This document shows, in pieces, positions 1 through 7,136 of a stretch of 64,000 bases of DNA (its first letter is position 1; each line of letters opens with the position of its first letter). A model generated the notes under the pieces. That model made no database searches and had not been told where the DNA came from. It saw only the letters and a program-made list of their open reading frames with translations. Made by a program: the position numbers and the translations under genes. This stretch comes from Longimicrobium sp. (GTDB lineage Bacteria; Gemmatimonadota; Gemmatimonadetes; Longimicrobiales; Longimicrobiaceae): positions 17,364 through 81,363 of the forward strand of contig NZ_DATIND010000116.1 in the NCBI RefSeq assembly GCF_035474595.1, read 5' to 3'.

Positions 1-3
1 CGT

Positions 4-1005
4 ATGCGATTTCGATCCTTCGCCCTGGCCGCCGCGCTGCTGGCGGTAGCGGGCGCGGCGCGCGCGCAGGGACGCGCGGTGACGCTGCTGAACGTGAGCT
101 ACGACCCCACGCGCGAGCTGTACCAGGAGTACAACGCCGCGTTCGCCCGCTTCTGGCGCGCGCGCACCGGACAGGCGGTGACCGTCCGCCAGTCGCACGG
201 CGGCTCCGGCTCGCAAGCCCGCGCGGTGCTGGACGGGCTGCAGGCCGACGTGGTGACGCTGGCGCTGGGATGGGACGTGGACGCGCTGGCGCAGGCGCGG
301 CTCATCCCCGCCAACTGGCAGGCGCGCCTCCCCGACAACAGCGCGCCGTACACCTCCACCATCGTCTTCCTGGTCCGCAAGGGAAACCCCAGGCGCATCC
401 GCGACTGGGGCGACCTGGTGCGGCCCGGCGTCTCCGTCATCACCCCCAATCCCAAGACGTCGGGCGGCGCGCGCTGGAACTACCTGGCGGCGTGGGGATG
501 GGCGCTGCGCGCGAACGGCAACGACGCGGCGAAGGCGCGCGACTTCGTCACCCGGCTCTTCCGCAACGTGCCCGTGCTGGACACCGGCGCGCGCGGGGCG
601 ACCACGACGTTCGTGGAGCGCGGCATCGGCGACGTGCTGATCGCGTGGGAGAACGAGGCGCTGCTGGCGCGAAAGGAGAACGGGGCCGATTTCGAGATCG
701 TGGTCCCCTCGCTCAGCATCCTGGCCGAGCCGCCGGTGGCCATCGTGGACCGCGTGGTGGACCGGCGCGGGACGCGCGCGGTGGCGCAGGCGTACCTGAA
801 CTGGCTGTACTCCGACGAGGGGCAGGAGATCGCGGCGAGGTGGTTCTACCGGCCGCGCTCGGGGGCGGTGGCGGCGCGCCACGCGGGCCAGTTCCCGCAG
901 GTGCGGCTCTTCACGGTGGCCGAGGTGTTCGGCGGCTGGGCCGCCGCGCAGCGCACGCACTTCGCCGACGGCGGCGTGTTCGACCAGATCTACCGTCCGC
1001 ACTGA
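4..1005 (+). CDS. sbp: Sulfate ABC transporter, periplasmic binding protein
   Basis: Periplasmic sulfate (or thiosulfate) binding protein that feeds the CysT/CysW permease encoded next. The first 21 residues are a Sec signal peptide (basic start, Ala/Leu core, cleavage after ARA before QG). The mature protein opens with [14 protein letters not shown] and carries the [20 protein letters not shown] and [20 protein letters not shown] stretches typical of the Sbp/CysP family. Its 333 residues match the family length. The gene begins three bases into the window, so its promoter is not visible. The two permease genes follow on the same strand. No ATPase (CysA) gene occurs in the window; it may lie to the left. 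Confidence 0.93.
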   Translation: MRFRSFALAAALLAVAGAARAQGRAVTLLNVSYDPTRELYQEYNAAFARFWRARTGQAVTVRQSHGGSGSQARAVLDGLQADVVTLALGWDVDALAQARLIPANWQARLPDNSAPYTSTIVFLVRKGNPRRIRDWGDLVRPGVSVITPNPKTSGGARWNYLAAWGWALRANGNDAAKARDFVTRLFRNVPVLDTGARGATTTFVERGIGDVLIAWENEALLARKENGADFEIVVPSLSILAEPPVAIVDRVVDRRGTRAVAQAYLNWLYSDEGQEIAARWFYRPRSGAVAARHAGQFPQVRLFTVAEVFGGWAAAQRTHFADGGVFDQIYRPH

Positions 1006-1034
1006 GGCTTCCGCGCGCGGCCAATCCCGGCTGA

Positions 1035-1062
1035 TCTCACGCGGAGACGCGGAGACGCGGAG
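1035..1062. repeat. Dispersed CACGCGGAGACGCGGAG repeat, copy 1
   Basis: Short GC-rich element in the gap between sbp and cysT, made of short iterations of cgcggaga. Near-identical copies occur at 7048-7075 and 57598-57627, all intergenic and all starting tctcacgcgg. It looks like a genome-wide intergenic repeat rather than a regulatory site of the sulfate genes. Confidence 0.6.
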
Positions 1063-1127
1063 GGCCGGGGAGTGAGTCAACAGCGTCTCCGCAGCGTCCG
1101 GGTGGGGCAATCAAGAGGCGGCGGAGG

Positions 1128-2021
1128 ATGATCGGCTACGAACCAAGAGAGGCGATGGAGATGGCGACGATGGTGATGCCGCTGCGGCGGCGACGGCGGG
1201 GCGTGCTCCCCGGGTTCGGCTTGTCGATGGGGATGACGCTGGCGTACCTGGGGGTGCTGGTGCTCCTTCCCCTGGCCGCGCTCTTCCTGCGCTCGGCCAC
1301 GCTCTCGTGGGAGCGGTTCTGGGGGACGGTGACCGAGCCGCGGGTGGTGGCGGCGTACGCGCTGAGCTTCGGGGCGGCGTTCGCGGCGGCGCTGGTGAAC
1401 GTCGCCTTCGGGTGCGTGCTGGCGTGGGTGCTGGTCCGCTACCGCTTTCCCGGCCGTGGGCTGGTGGACGCGCTGGTGGACCTCCCGTTCGCCCTCCCCA
1501 CGGCGGTGGCGGGGATCACGCTGACGGCGCTGTTCGCCAAGAACGGCTGGCTGGGCCGGCCGCTGCACGGCCTGGGTGTGGACGTGGCGTTCACGCGGCT
1601 GGGGATTGTGGTGGCGCTGGTGTTCATCGGCCTGCCCTTCGTGGTGCGCACCGTCCAGCCGGTGCTGGAGGACCTGGGCCCCGAACGCGAGGAGGCCGCC
1701 GCGTGCCTGGGCGCCACGCGCTGGCAGAGCGTGCGCGGCGTGGTGCTGCCCGAGCTGCTGCCGGCGCTGCTCACCGGCTTCGCGCTGGCGTTCGCGCGCG
1801 GCGCGGGGGAGTATGGCTCGGTGGTGTTCATCTCCGGCAACCTGCCCATGAAGACGGAGATCGCGCCGCTGCTCGTGGTCACCCGCCTGGAGCAGTACGA
1901 CTACGCGGGGGCGACGGCAATCGCGGCGGTGATGCTGATGCTGTCGTTCGGGCTGCTTCTGCTGGTGAACGGGCTGCAGTGGTGGACGAACCGGCGGCGG
2001 GCGGGGTTGGAGAAGGGATAA
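1128..2021 (+). CDS. cysT: Sulfate ABC transporter permease CysT
   Basis: Inner-membrane permease subunit of the sulfate importer, pairing with CysW. Of its 297 residues, about 30 at the N-terminus are charged. Then come roughly six hydrophobic helices, starting near residue 33 (MTLAYLGVLVLLPLAALFL). The cytoplasmic EAA-type loop is at about residues 185-215 (EREEAAACLGATRWQSVRGVVLP), the contact site for the ATPase. The sequence GEYGSVVFISGNLPMKTE is characteristic of CysT/CysU. In-frame ATGs at codons 10, 12 and 16 are alternative starts. It lies 122 bp after sbp. Confidence 0.92.
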   Translation: MIGYEPREAMEMATMVMPLRRRRRGVLPGFGLSMGMTLAYLGVLVLLPLAALFLRSATLSWERFWGTVTEPRVVAAYALSFGAAFAAALVNVAFGCVLAWVLVRYRFPGRGLVDALVDLPFALPTAVAGITLTALFAKNGWLGRPLHGLGVDVAFTRLGIVVALVFIGLPFVVRTVQPVLEDLGPEREEAAACLGATRWQSVRGVVLPELLPALLTGFALAFARGAGEYGSVVFISGNLPMKTEIAPLLVVTRLEQYDYAGATAIAAVMLMLSFGLLLLVNGLQWWTNRRRAGLEKG

Positions 2022-2035
2022 GTCCCAAGTCCCAA

Positions 2036-2105
2036 GTGCTGAGTGCTGAGTGCTGAGTGCTGAGTGCTGAGTGCTGAGTGCTGGGTGCTGAGTGCTGAGT
2101 GCTGA
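2036..2105. repeat. Heptanucleotide tandem repeat, about 10 units of gtgctga
   Basis: Ten near-perfect 7-bp units directly after cysT, with one unit reading gtgctgg. Because 7 is not a multiple of 3, all frames stay open across it, and the antisense frame spells an ALSTQHS-type pattern, but there is no gene here. It is a slippage-prone microsatellite between cysT and cysW. The rest of the 302-bp gap holds the dispersed repeat at 2149-2210. Confidence 0.9.
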
Positions 2106-2148
2106 ATGTGTGGCTGGACTGATTGACAGCTCGCGGGCTGGCCCCCGC

Positions 2149-2210
2149 ACCGGCGACTGAAGTCGCAGCAACAACCACGGGAAGCCTCGCAAACTGCGCG
2201 AGGCTGTTCG
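2149..2210. repeat. Dispersed intergenic repeat, left inverted copy flanking cysW
   Basis: This 62-bp segment (accggcgactgaagtcgcag at its start, gcgaggctgttcgg at its end) recurs as its reverse complement at 3346-3408, beyond cysW, with only a few differences. Related shorter sequences lie at about 3220-3275 and 5684-5726 (aagtcgcggctacaacggc, agtccgccttcgcgg). It is a multicopy intergenic element of unknown function. Confidence 0.75.
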
Positions 2211-2323
2211 GCTCGGAAGCTGGTTCCGGCTGCGGAGTCGACTCGCAGCGCGGGGACGACTCAGGAGGACGCCGGTGGGGTTTGGCGCGAGAGATCTACG
2301 GGAGCACGGGAGACGATTCTGAC

Positions 2324-3193
2324 ATGATGACCATCGCGATCTCCGCCGCGCGCGCGGATGCCCTGCCCGCCTCGCGCGCCGCGGCCGAGCCGGCCTGGGT
2401 GCGGCGCGCGCTGATCGGCGTTTCGCTGGCGTTCGTGGGCGTGTTCCTGGTGCTGCCGCTGGTGGCGGTGCTGGCGGGCGCGCTGAAGGAGGGCGGCTCG
2501 GCCTATCTCGCCGCGATCCGCGACCCGGACGCGCTCGCGGCGGTGAAGCTGACGCTGCTGGTGGCGGCGATCGCGGTGCCGGTGAACCTGGTGTTCGGGG
2601 TGGCGGCCGCGTGGGCGATCGCCAAGTTCGAGTTCCGCGGCAAGAGCGTGCTGATCACACTCATCGATCTGCCGTTCGCGGTATCGCCGGTGGTGTCGGG
2701 GCTCATCTTCGTGCTGCTGTTCGGGCTGCACGGCTGGATGGGGCCGTGGCTGGACGCGCACGACCTGCACGTCATCTTCGCCGTGCCGGGGATCGTGCTG
2801 GCCACGCTCTTCGTCACCTTCCCGTTCGTGGCGCGCGAGCTGATCCCGCTGATGCAGTCGCAGGGGAGCGAGGAGGAGGAGGCCAGCCTGATCCTGGGCG
2901 CGGGCGGCTGGCAGACGTTCTGGCGGGTGTCGCTCCCCAACCTGCGCTGGGGGCTGCTGTACGGCGTCATCGTGCTGAACGCCCGCGCCATGGGCGAGTT
3001 CGGCGCCGTCTCCGTGGTTTCGGGGAAGATCCGCGGCGTCACCGCCACCATCCCGCTGCACGTGGAGATCCTGTACAACGAGTATAACTCCGCCGCCGCC
3101 TTCGCCGTGGCCTCGCTGCTGACCATGCTCGCGCTGCTTACGCTGGTGCTGAAGCAGGTCGCCGGCCGGCGCATCGGGCTGCGGGAGGAATGA
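2324..3193 (+). CDS. cysW: Sulfate ABC transporter permease CysW
   Basis: Second permease of the sulfate importer, 289 residues from this start. The reading frame is open further upstream, but the extra 67 codons translate repeat DNA, so the ATG-ATG at 2324/2327 ([12 protein letters not shown]) is preferred. A first helix near residue 30 is followed by about five more. The cytoplasmic loop [25 protein letters not shown] is the ATPase-contacting EAA motif. [16 protein letters not shown] and [14 protein letters not shown] are CysW signatures. It is separated from cysT by 302 bp of repeat DNA and is flanked by inverted copies of one element. Confidence 0.92.
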   Translation: MMTIAISAARADALPASRAAAEPAWVRRALIGVSLAFVGVFLVLPLVAVLAGALKEGGSAYLAAIRDPDALAAVKLTLLVAAIAVPVNLVFGVAAAWAIAKFEFRGKSVLITLIDLPFAVSPVVSGLIFVLLFGLHGWMGPWLDAHDLHVIFAVPGIVLATLFVTFPFVARELIPLMQSQGSEEEEASLILGAGGWQTFWRVSLPNLRWGLLYGVIVLNARAMGEFGAVSVVSGKIRGVTATIPLHVEILYNEYNSAAAFAVASLLTMLALLTLVLKQVAGRRIGLREE

Positions 3194-3345
3194 GGCTCGG
3201 AAGACCTGGGAAGGGCGATTGAAATCGCGGCAACAACGGCCCGAAGTCCGCCTTCGCGGCGCCTTCGCGGACTCCCACCCTGGCAACTCCGCTCGTAGCA
3301 AGCCGCCAGAAGGCCTCGAATTTCGCCTCCCCCCGCCGAACCTGG

Positions 3346-3408
3346 CCGAACAGCCTCGCGCAGTTTGCGAGGCTTCCCGTGGTTGTTGCTGCGGCTTCAG
3401 CCGCCGGT
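3346..3408. repeat. Dispersed intergenic repeat, right inverted copy flanking cysW
   Basis: Reverse complement of 2149-2210. The core ccgaacagcctcgcgcagtt pairs with the left copy, so cysW plus about 1.2 kb is bracketed by an inverted repeat. The rest of the 243-bp gap to the agmatine deiminase gene holds a third related piece (about 3220-3275) and nothing else recognisable. Confidence 0.75.
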
Positions 3409-3436
3409 AGGGCCCTTCTTCCGTCTCCATCTCCCC

Positions 3437-4501
3437 TTAGGAGTTGCCGGACACGACGGCCGCCGGCTGCTGCTGGGTGAGGCAGTGGAGGGTGCCCAAT
3501 CCCCAGACGAGGTCCACGGCGTGGATGCCGACGACCTCGCGGCCGGGGAAGAGCTCGGCCAGGGTGTTCAGGGCGATGCGGTCGTTGCGGTCGTTGAAGG
3601 TGGGGACGATCACCACCCCGTTGGCCATGTAGAAGTTGGCGTAGCTGGCCGGCAGCCGCTCGCCGTCCATGATCACCGGCCGGGGATACGGCAGCTTCAC
3701 GATGCGCAGCCCGCCGGGATGGTCCTTCGCCGCATGCTCCAGGCGGCGGAGGTTGTCTTCCATGCGCCGGTGGTTCTCGTCCGCCGGGTCCGGCTCGTAC
3801 GCCAGGACGACGGTGTGCGCGTCGACGAAGCGCGCAATGTCGTCCACGTGGCCGTGCGTGTCGTCGCCCACGCAGCCCTCGCCCAGCCAGACCGTCCGCC
3901 CGATCCCCAGGTACTCCGCGAAGGCTCGCTCGTAGTCTTCGCGCCCCATCCCCTTGTTGCGCACCTGCACGTCGGAGAGGAGCCACTCCTCCGTCACCAG
4001 CATCGTCCCGGCGCCGTCGGTTTCGATCCCCCCTCCCTCCAGCACCAGTCGCCCGCCGCCGTCCGGCCGCATCGCCTCGACGGCCGGGTGGCCGCTCAGC
4101 TCGGCCACGGTGCGCGAGATCTTCTCGTCCGCCGCGTAGTTGTCATACTTGGCCCACGCGTTGAAGGCCCAGCTCACCCATTCGAACCCGTCCGCACCGT
4201 ACACGCCCGTCGGCCCCGAGTCGCGCAGCCACACGCGGTCGGTGGGGACCAGGTGCAGCGTCACGCGGCCGAGGTCGACGTCGTGCGACGTCAACGCGGC
4301 GATCGCCTCCTCCCGCGTCTCCTCCCCGTTGCAGAGGATGTGGACGGGCTCGTGGGCGTGCAGCACGCGGACGATCTCCGCGTAGACCCAAGGGATCGGC
4401 TCGAACTTCCCCGGCCAGTCGGGGCGATGGTGCGGCCATCCCACCCACGTCGCATCGTGCCGCTCCCACTCCGCCGGCCAGCGCCGCCGCGCCATCGCCA
4501 T
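3437..4501 (-). CDS. aguA: Agmatine deiminase
   Basis: Hydrolyses agmatine to N-carbamoylputrescine and ammonia, the step before the AguB amidase encoded just upstream. It has 354 residues, close to the usual 340-370. Recognisable elements are WVGWPHHRPDWPG near the N-terminus, PTDRVWLRDSGPTGV, the GDDTHGHVDDIARF region with the catalytic His and Asp, and the C-terminal GLGTLHCLTQQQP with the nucleophile Cys (about C340). Its ATG shares the A of the aguB stop (TGATG), showing translational coupling. The frame is open far upstream, but those codons run antisense to aguB. Confidence 0.94.
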   Translation of the reverse strand: MAMARRRWPAEWERHDATWVGWPHHRPDWPGKFEPIPWVYAEIVRVLHAHEPVHILCNGEETREEAIAALTSHDVDLGRVTLHLVPTDRVWLRDSGPTGVYGADGFEWVSWAFNAWAKYDNYAADEKISRTVAELSGHPAVEAMRPDGGGRLVLEGGGIETDGAGTMLVTEEWLLSDVQVRNKGMGREDYERAFAEYLGIGRTVWLGEGCVGDDTHGHVDDIARFVDAHTVVLAYEPDPADENHRRMEDNLRRLEHAAKDHPGGLRIVKLPYPRPVIMDGERLPASYANFYMANGVVIVPTFNDRNDRIALNTLAELFPGREVVGIHAVDLVWGLGTLHCLTQQQPAAVVSGNS

Positions 4502-5433
4502 CACCCGATGTAGCGGTTGAGGATGGGGCCGTACGCGTCGATGCGGCGGTCGCGCAGGAAGGGCCAGTTGCGGCGCGTGTACTCGATGCGGTCGGGATCG
4601 ACCTCGGCCACCAGGATGGCCGGGTCCGTCCCCGCCTCGGCGATGATCCGGCCGAAGGGGTCGGAGATGAAGGAGTGGCCGAAGAACTCGATCCCGTCGG
4701 TCCCCGGCTCCGGCTCGAAGCCCACGCGGTTGGCCGCGGCCACGTACACGCCGTTGGCGATGGCATGGCCGCGCTGGATGGTGCGCCACGCGTCGGCCTG
4801 CGGCACCGCCCACTCCTCCTTCTCGGCCGGGTGCCAGCCGATGGCGGTGGGATAGAACAGCACCTGCGCCCCCATCAGCGCGGTGATGCGCGCCGCCTCG
4901 GGGTACCACTGGTCCCAGCAGATCAGCACGCCGATGCGCCCGAACTTCGTGTCGAAGACGCGAAAGCCGCGTGGGCCGGGTCCCACGTCGTCGGCCGGCC
5001 GCGACTCGCCGTGCTGGTAGACCTCGCCGGGGATGAAGTAGTACTTCTCGTAGTAGAGCGGGTCGTCGGGGATGTGCATCTTCCGGTAGATGCCGAGCAT
5101 CGCCCCGTCCGCGTCGACGACGGCGGCGGAGTTGTGGTAGACGCCGGGGCCGCGCTTCTCGAACATGGGCACGATGATGACCACGCCCAGCTCCTTCGCC
5201 AGGCGCTGCATCCGCTCGGTGGTGGGGCCGGGCATGGGCTCGGCCAGGTTGAAGCGCTCGGCGTCGGTCACCTTGCAGAAGTAGGGCGCGTCGAACAGCT
5301 CCTGCAGGCAGATGACCTGCGCGCCCTGGGCCGCCGCGTCGCGGATGGCCTGCTCGTGCGCGCTGACGGTGGCCTCCTTGTCGGCCCCCACGGCAAGCTG
5401 GACGAGCCCGATCTTGTACGGTTTGCTGGACAT
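4501..5433 (-). CDS. aguB: N-carbamoylputrescine amidase
   Basis: Carbon-nitrogen hydrolase (nitrilase family) that converts N-carbamoylputrescine to putrescine, completing the arginine-decarboxylase route of polyamine synthesis with aguA. It has 310 residues. The Glu-Lys-Cys triad is visible as E45 (LQELFD), K118 (YRKMHIPDD) and C172 (VLICWDQWYPE). The start MSSKPYKIG was chosen because GGAAGAG precedes it at good distance; an in-frame ATG 29 codons earlier would add sequence without homology. First gene of a two-gene operon. Confidence 0.94.
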   Translation of the reverse strand: MSSKPYKIGLVQLAVGADKEATVSAHEQAIRDAAAQGAQVICLQELFDAPYFCKVTDAERFNLAEPMPGPTTERMQRLAKELGVVIIVPMFEKRGPGVYHNSAAVVDADGAMLGIYRKMHIPDDPLYYEKYYFIPGEVYQHGESRPADDVGPGPRGFRVFDTKFGRIGVLICWDQWYPEAARITALMGAQVLFYPTAIGWHPAEKEEWAVPQADAWRTIQRGHAIANGVYVAAANRVGFEPEPGTDGIEFFGHSFISDPFGRIIAEAGTDPAILVAEVDPDRIEYTRRNWPFLRDRRIDAYGPILNRYIG

Positions 5434-5532
5434 CTCTTCCCAACCCGGATGATGAGGATGCGTCGCCCCGGCGGCGACGGGCGCGGCAATCTCCGCCGCG
5501 CGCCCCCGTGATGCAAGCACGCGTCCGCGGAA

Positions 5533-5636
5533 GTGCGGGAGTGCGGGAGTGCGGGAGTGCGGGGGTGCGGGGGTGCGGGAGTGCGGGGGTGCGGGAGTGC
5601 GGGAGTGCGGGAGTGCGGGTGTGCGGAAGTGCGGGA
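5533..5636. repeat. Octanucleotide tandem repeat, about 13 units of gtgcggga
   Basis: Uninterrupted array of 8-bp units (gtgcggga with ggggg and aa variants) in the 458-bp gap upstream of aguB. Shorter relatives occur at 61044-61075 (agtacgga units) and 63562-63598 (gtgcggaa units). It is a variable-number repeat. It lies about 100 bp upstream of the aguB start, so copy number could affect the promoter, but no promoter is evident. Confidence 0.9.
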
Positions 5637-5727
5637 GAGAAGGACGCCGGGGGGCGAGATGATGGTGGCGCGAAAATGCGACTCAAGTCGCGGCTACAAC
5701 GGCACGCAGTCCGCCTTCGCGGACTTC

Positions 5728-5777
5728 ACATCGGCCACGCCGAACCGGCGGCGCGCGGCCGACGCGTTCGTTGATCT
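5728..5777. repeat. 50-bp dispersed repeat, copy 1 (flanks nirK-like gene)
   Basis: The sequence beginning acatcggccacgccgaacc and ending gttcgttgatct is repeated in the same orientation at 7001-7050 with two mismatches. The two copies bracket the copper oxidoreductase gene as a 1.27-kb direct-repeat pair. Immediately left (5684-5726) is another copy of the aagtcgcggctacaac element. The remaining sequence to 5891 shows nothing recognisable. Confidence 0.8.
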
Positions 5778-5891
5778 CCCGGGATGCCTGGCGATGGGAC
5801 GGAAGGTGACGAAACGGGCCGGGGGTGATGGGGATGGGCACGCATCTTCCGGCGCCCGTGGCCCGAACCCGGGATCACCCGCGAACCCAGG

Positions 5892-6992
5892 ATGCAGATG
5901 AACGTCACGCTCCCGTTCCCCGGTCTGGACGAGACCACCGACCGCCGTTCGTTCCTTCAGCGCGCGGCGCTGCTCGGCACCGCCACCGGCGTGCTGGCCG
6001 GCTGCGCGCGCGAGGATGAGAGGCCCGCGGCCGGCCAGGCCGACACCACCGCGCACGCGCAGCACCCCGGCGGCCCGGTGAACAACGACGACGCCGCGGG
6101 CGCCGGCACGCAGCCGCCCTCGCAGGGGCAGCCCGCGCTGAAGCCCGACGCGGCGTACCGCCGGTACGATCCCACGCTCCCGCCGGTGGCGCCCGGCGCC
6201 GTGGTGAACCTGCAGATGACCGTGCGCGAGCTGAACCTGCACATCGCCCGCGACGTGGTGGTGCCCGCGTGGACCTTCAACGGCACCGTTCCCGGCCCGG
6301 TGGTGCACGTCCGCCAGGGGCAGACGGTCAACTTCACCCTGACCAACCAGGGAAAGCTGCCGCACTCCATGGACTTCCACGCCGCGCAGGTCAACCCGAA
6401 GGAGGCCTTCCGCTCCATCGTTCCCGGCCAGCAGGTGCAGTTCAGCTTCACGCCGAAGTACGCGGGCGCGTTCATGTACCACTGCGGCACCCAGCCGGTG
6501 CTGCTGCACATCGGCTCGGGGATGTACGGCGCCATCATCGTCGATCCGCCCTCGCCTCTGCCGCCGGCGAAGGAGTTCGTGCTGGTGCAGAGCGAGTTCT
6601 ACGTGGGCAAGGACGGGGCGGGACACCCCACGCTGGATTACCAGCGGATGATGTCCACCATGCCCGACTACGTGTGCTTCAACGGGATCGCGGGGCAGTA
6701 CCAGGCCGAGCCCATCGTGGTGCAGAAGGGCGACCGCGTGCGCTTCCACGTGGTGAGCGCGGGGCCCACGCACCCGTGCAACTTCCACATCGTGGGCGAG
6801 CAGTTCGACGTGGTGTACCTGGGCGCGCCGCCGGGAAATCCGCTGCGCGGCGTGCAGACCTTCTCCGTGCCGCCGGGCGGGGGGATGGTGTTCGAGCTGG
6901 ACTGCGACATACCGGGCGAGTTCCCGTTCGTGAACCACGGCTTCGGCCACGGCCAGAAGGGCGCCATCGGGATCCTCGTCGTGCAGTCGTAA
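5892..6992 (+). CDS. Copper nitrite-reductase-like multicopper oxidase, Tat lipoprotein
   Basis: Two-cupredoxin-domain protein of the NirK type (366 residues), predicted to reduce nitrite to NO in the cell envelope. The N-terminus carries a twin-arginine motif (DRRSFLQRA) followed by a lipobox (LAGC), so it should be Tat-exported and lipid-anchored. Copper ligands are traceable: H158 and H163 in LPHSMDFHAA, H197-C198 in MYHCG, H206 and M211 in LLHIGSGMYG for the first domain; H299 in NFHIVG and H349 in VNHGFGHG for the second. The active-site Asp (D161) is present. No nitrite, nitric-oxide or nitrous-oxide genes accompany it, so a detoxification role or another copper-oxidase activity is possible. 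Confidence 0.85.
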   Translation: MQMNVTLPFPGLDETTDRRSFLQRAALLGTATGVLAGCAREDERPAAGQADTTAHAQHPGGPVNNDDAAGAGTQPPSQGQPALKPDAAYRRYDPTLPPVAPGAVVNLQMTVRELNLHIARDVVVPAWTFNGTVPGPVVHVRQGQTVNFTLTNQGKLPHSMDFHAAQVNPKEAFRSIVPGQQVQFSFTPKYAGAFMYHCGTQPVLLHIGSGMYGAIIVDPPSPLPPAKEFVLVQSEFYVGKDGAGHPTLDYQRMMSTMPDYVCFNGIAGQYQAEPIVVQKGDRVRFHVVSAGPTHPCNFHIVGEQFDVVYLGAPPGNPLRGVQTFSVPPGGGMVFELDCDIPGEFPFVNHGFGHGQKGAIGILVVQS

Positions 6993-7000
6993 CGGGGGAC

Positions 7001-7050
7001 ACATCGGCCACGCCGAACCGGCGGCGCGCGGCCGACACGTTCGTTGGTCT
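7001..7050. repeat. 50-bp dispersed repeat, copy 2
   Basis: Direct copy of 5728-5777, immediately after the copper oxidoreductase gene. It runs straight into the CACGCGGAG element at 7048-7075, so two repeat families are joined here. It is not a hairpin terminator. Confidence 0.8.
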
Positions 7051-7075
7051 CACGCGGAGACGCGGAGGCGCGGAG
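7048..7075. repeat. Dispersed CACGCGGAGACGCGGAG repeat, copy 2
   Basis: Second copy of the element seen at 1035-1062, reading tctcacgcggagacgcggag and continuing with one more unit. Intergenic. Confidence 0.6.
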
Positions 7076-7136
7076 AACTCAGCCATGCATTGGACCGATC
7101 AGATTAAAGGCGCGACGGTTGTGCATTGCCAGCCGA

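Noticed and set aside
1006..1127. A sulfur-related riboswitch (SAM type) before cysT or sbp
   Set aside because: No multi-helix conserved core is visible; the gap holds only the dispersed repeat.
2036..2192. Possible repeat protein with ALSTQHSALST units on the minus strand
   Set aside because: It is the translation of the 7-bp microsatellite; composition and absence of a start or ribosome site exclude a gene.
3194..3436. CysA ATPase gene or fragment after cysW
   Set aside because: No Walker A or ABC signature in any frame; the gap is repeat DNA.
5533..5636. CRISPR-like array at the octamer repeats
   Set aside because: Units are 8 bp without spacers and there are no cas genes; it is a simple tandem repeat.
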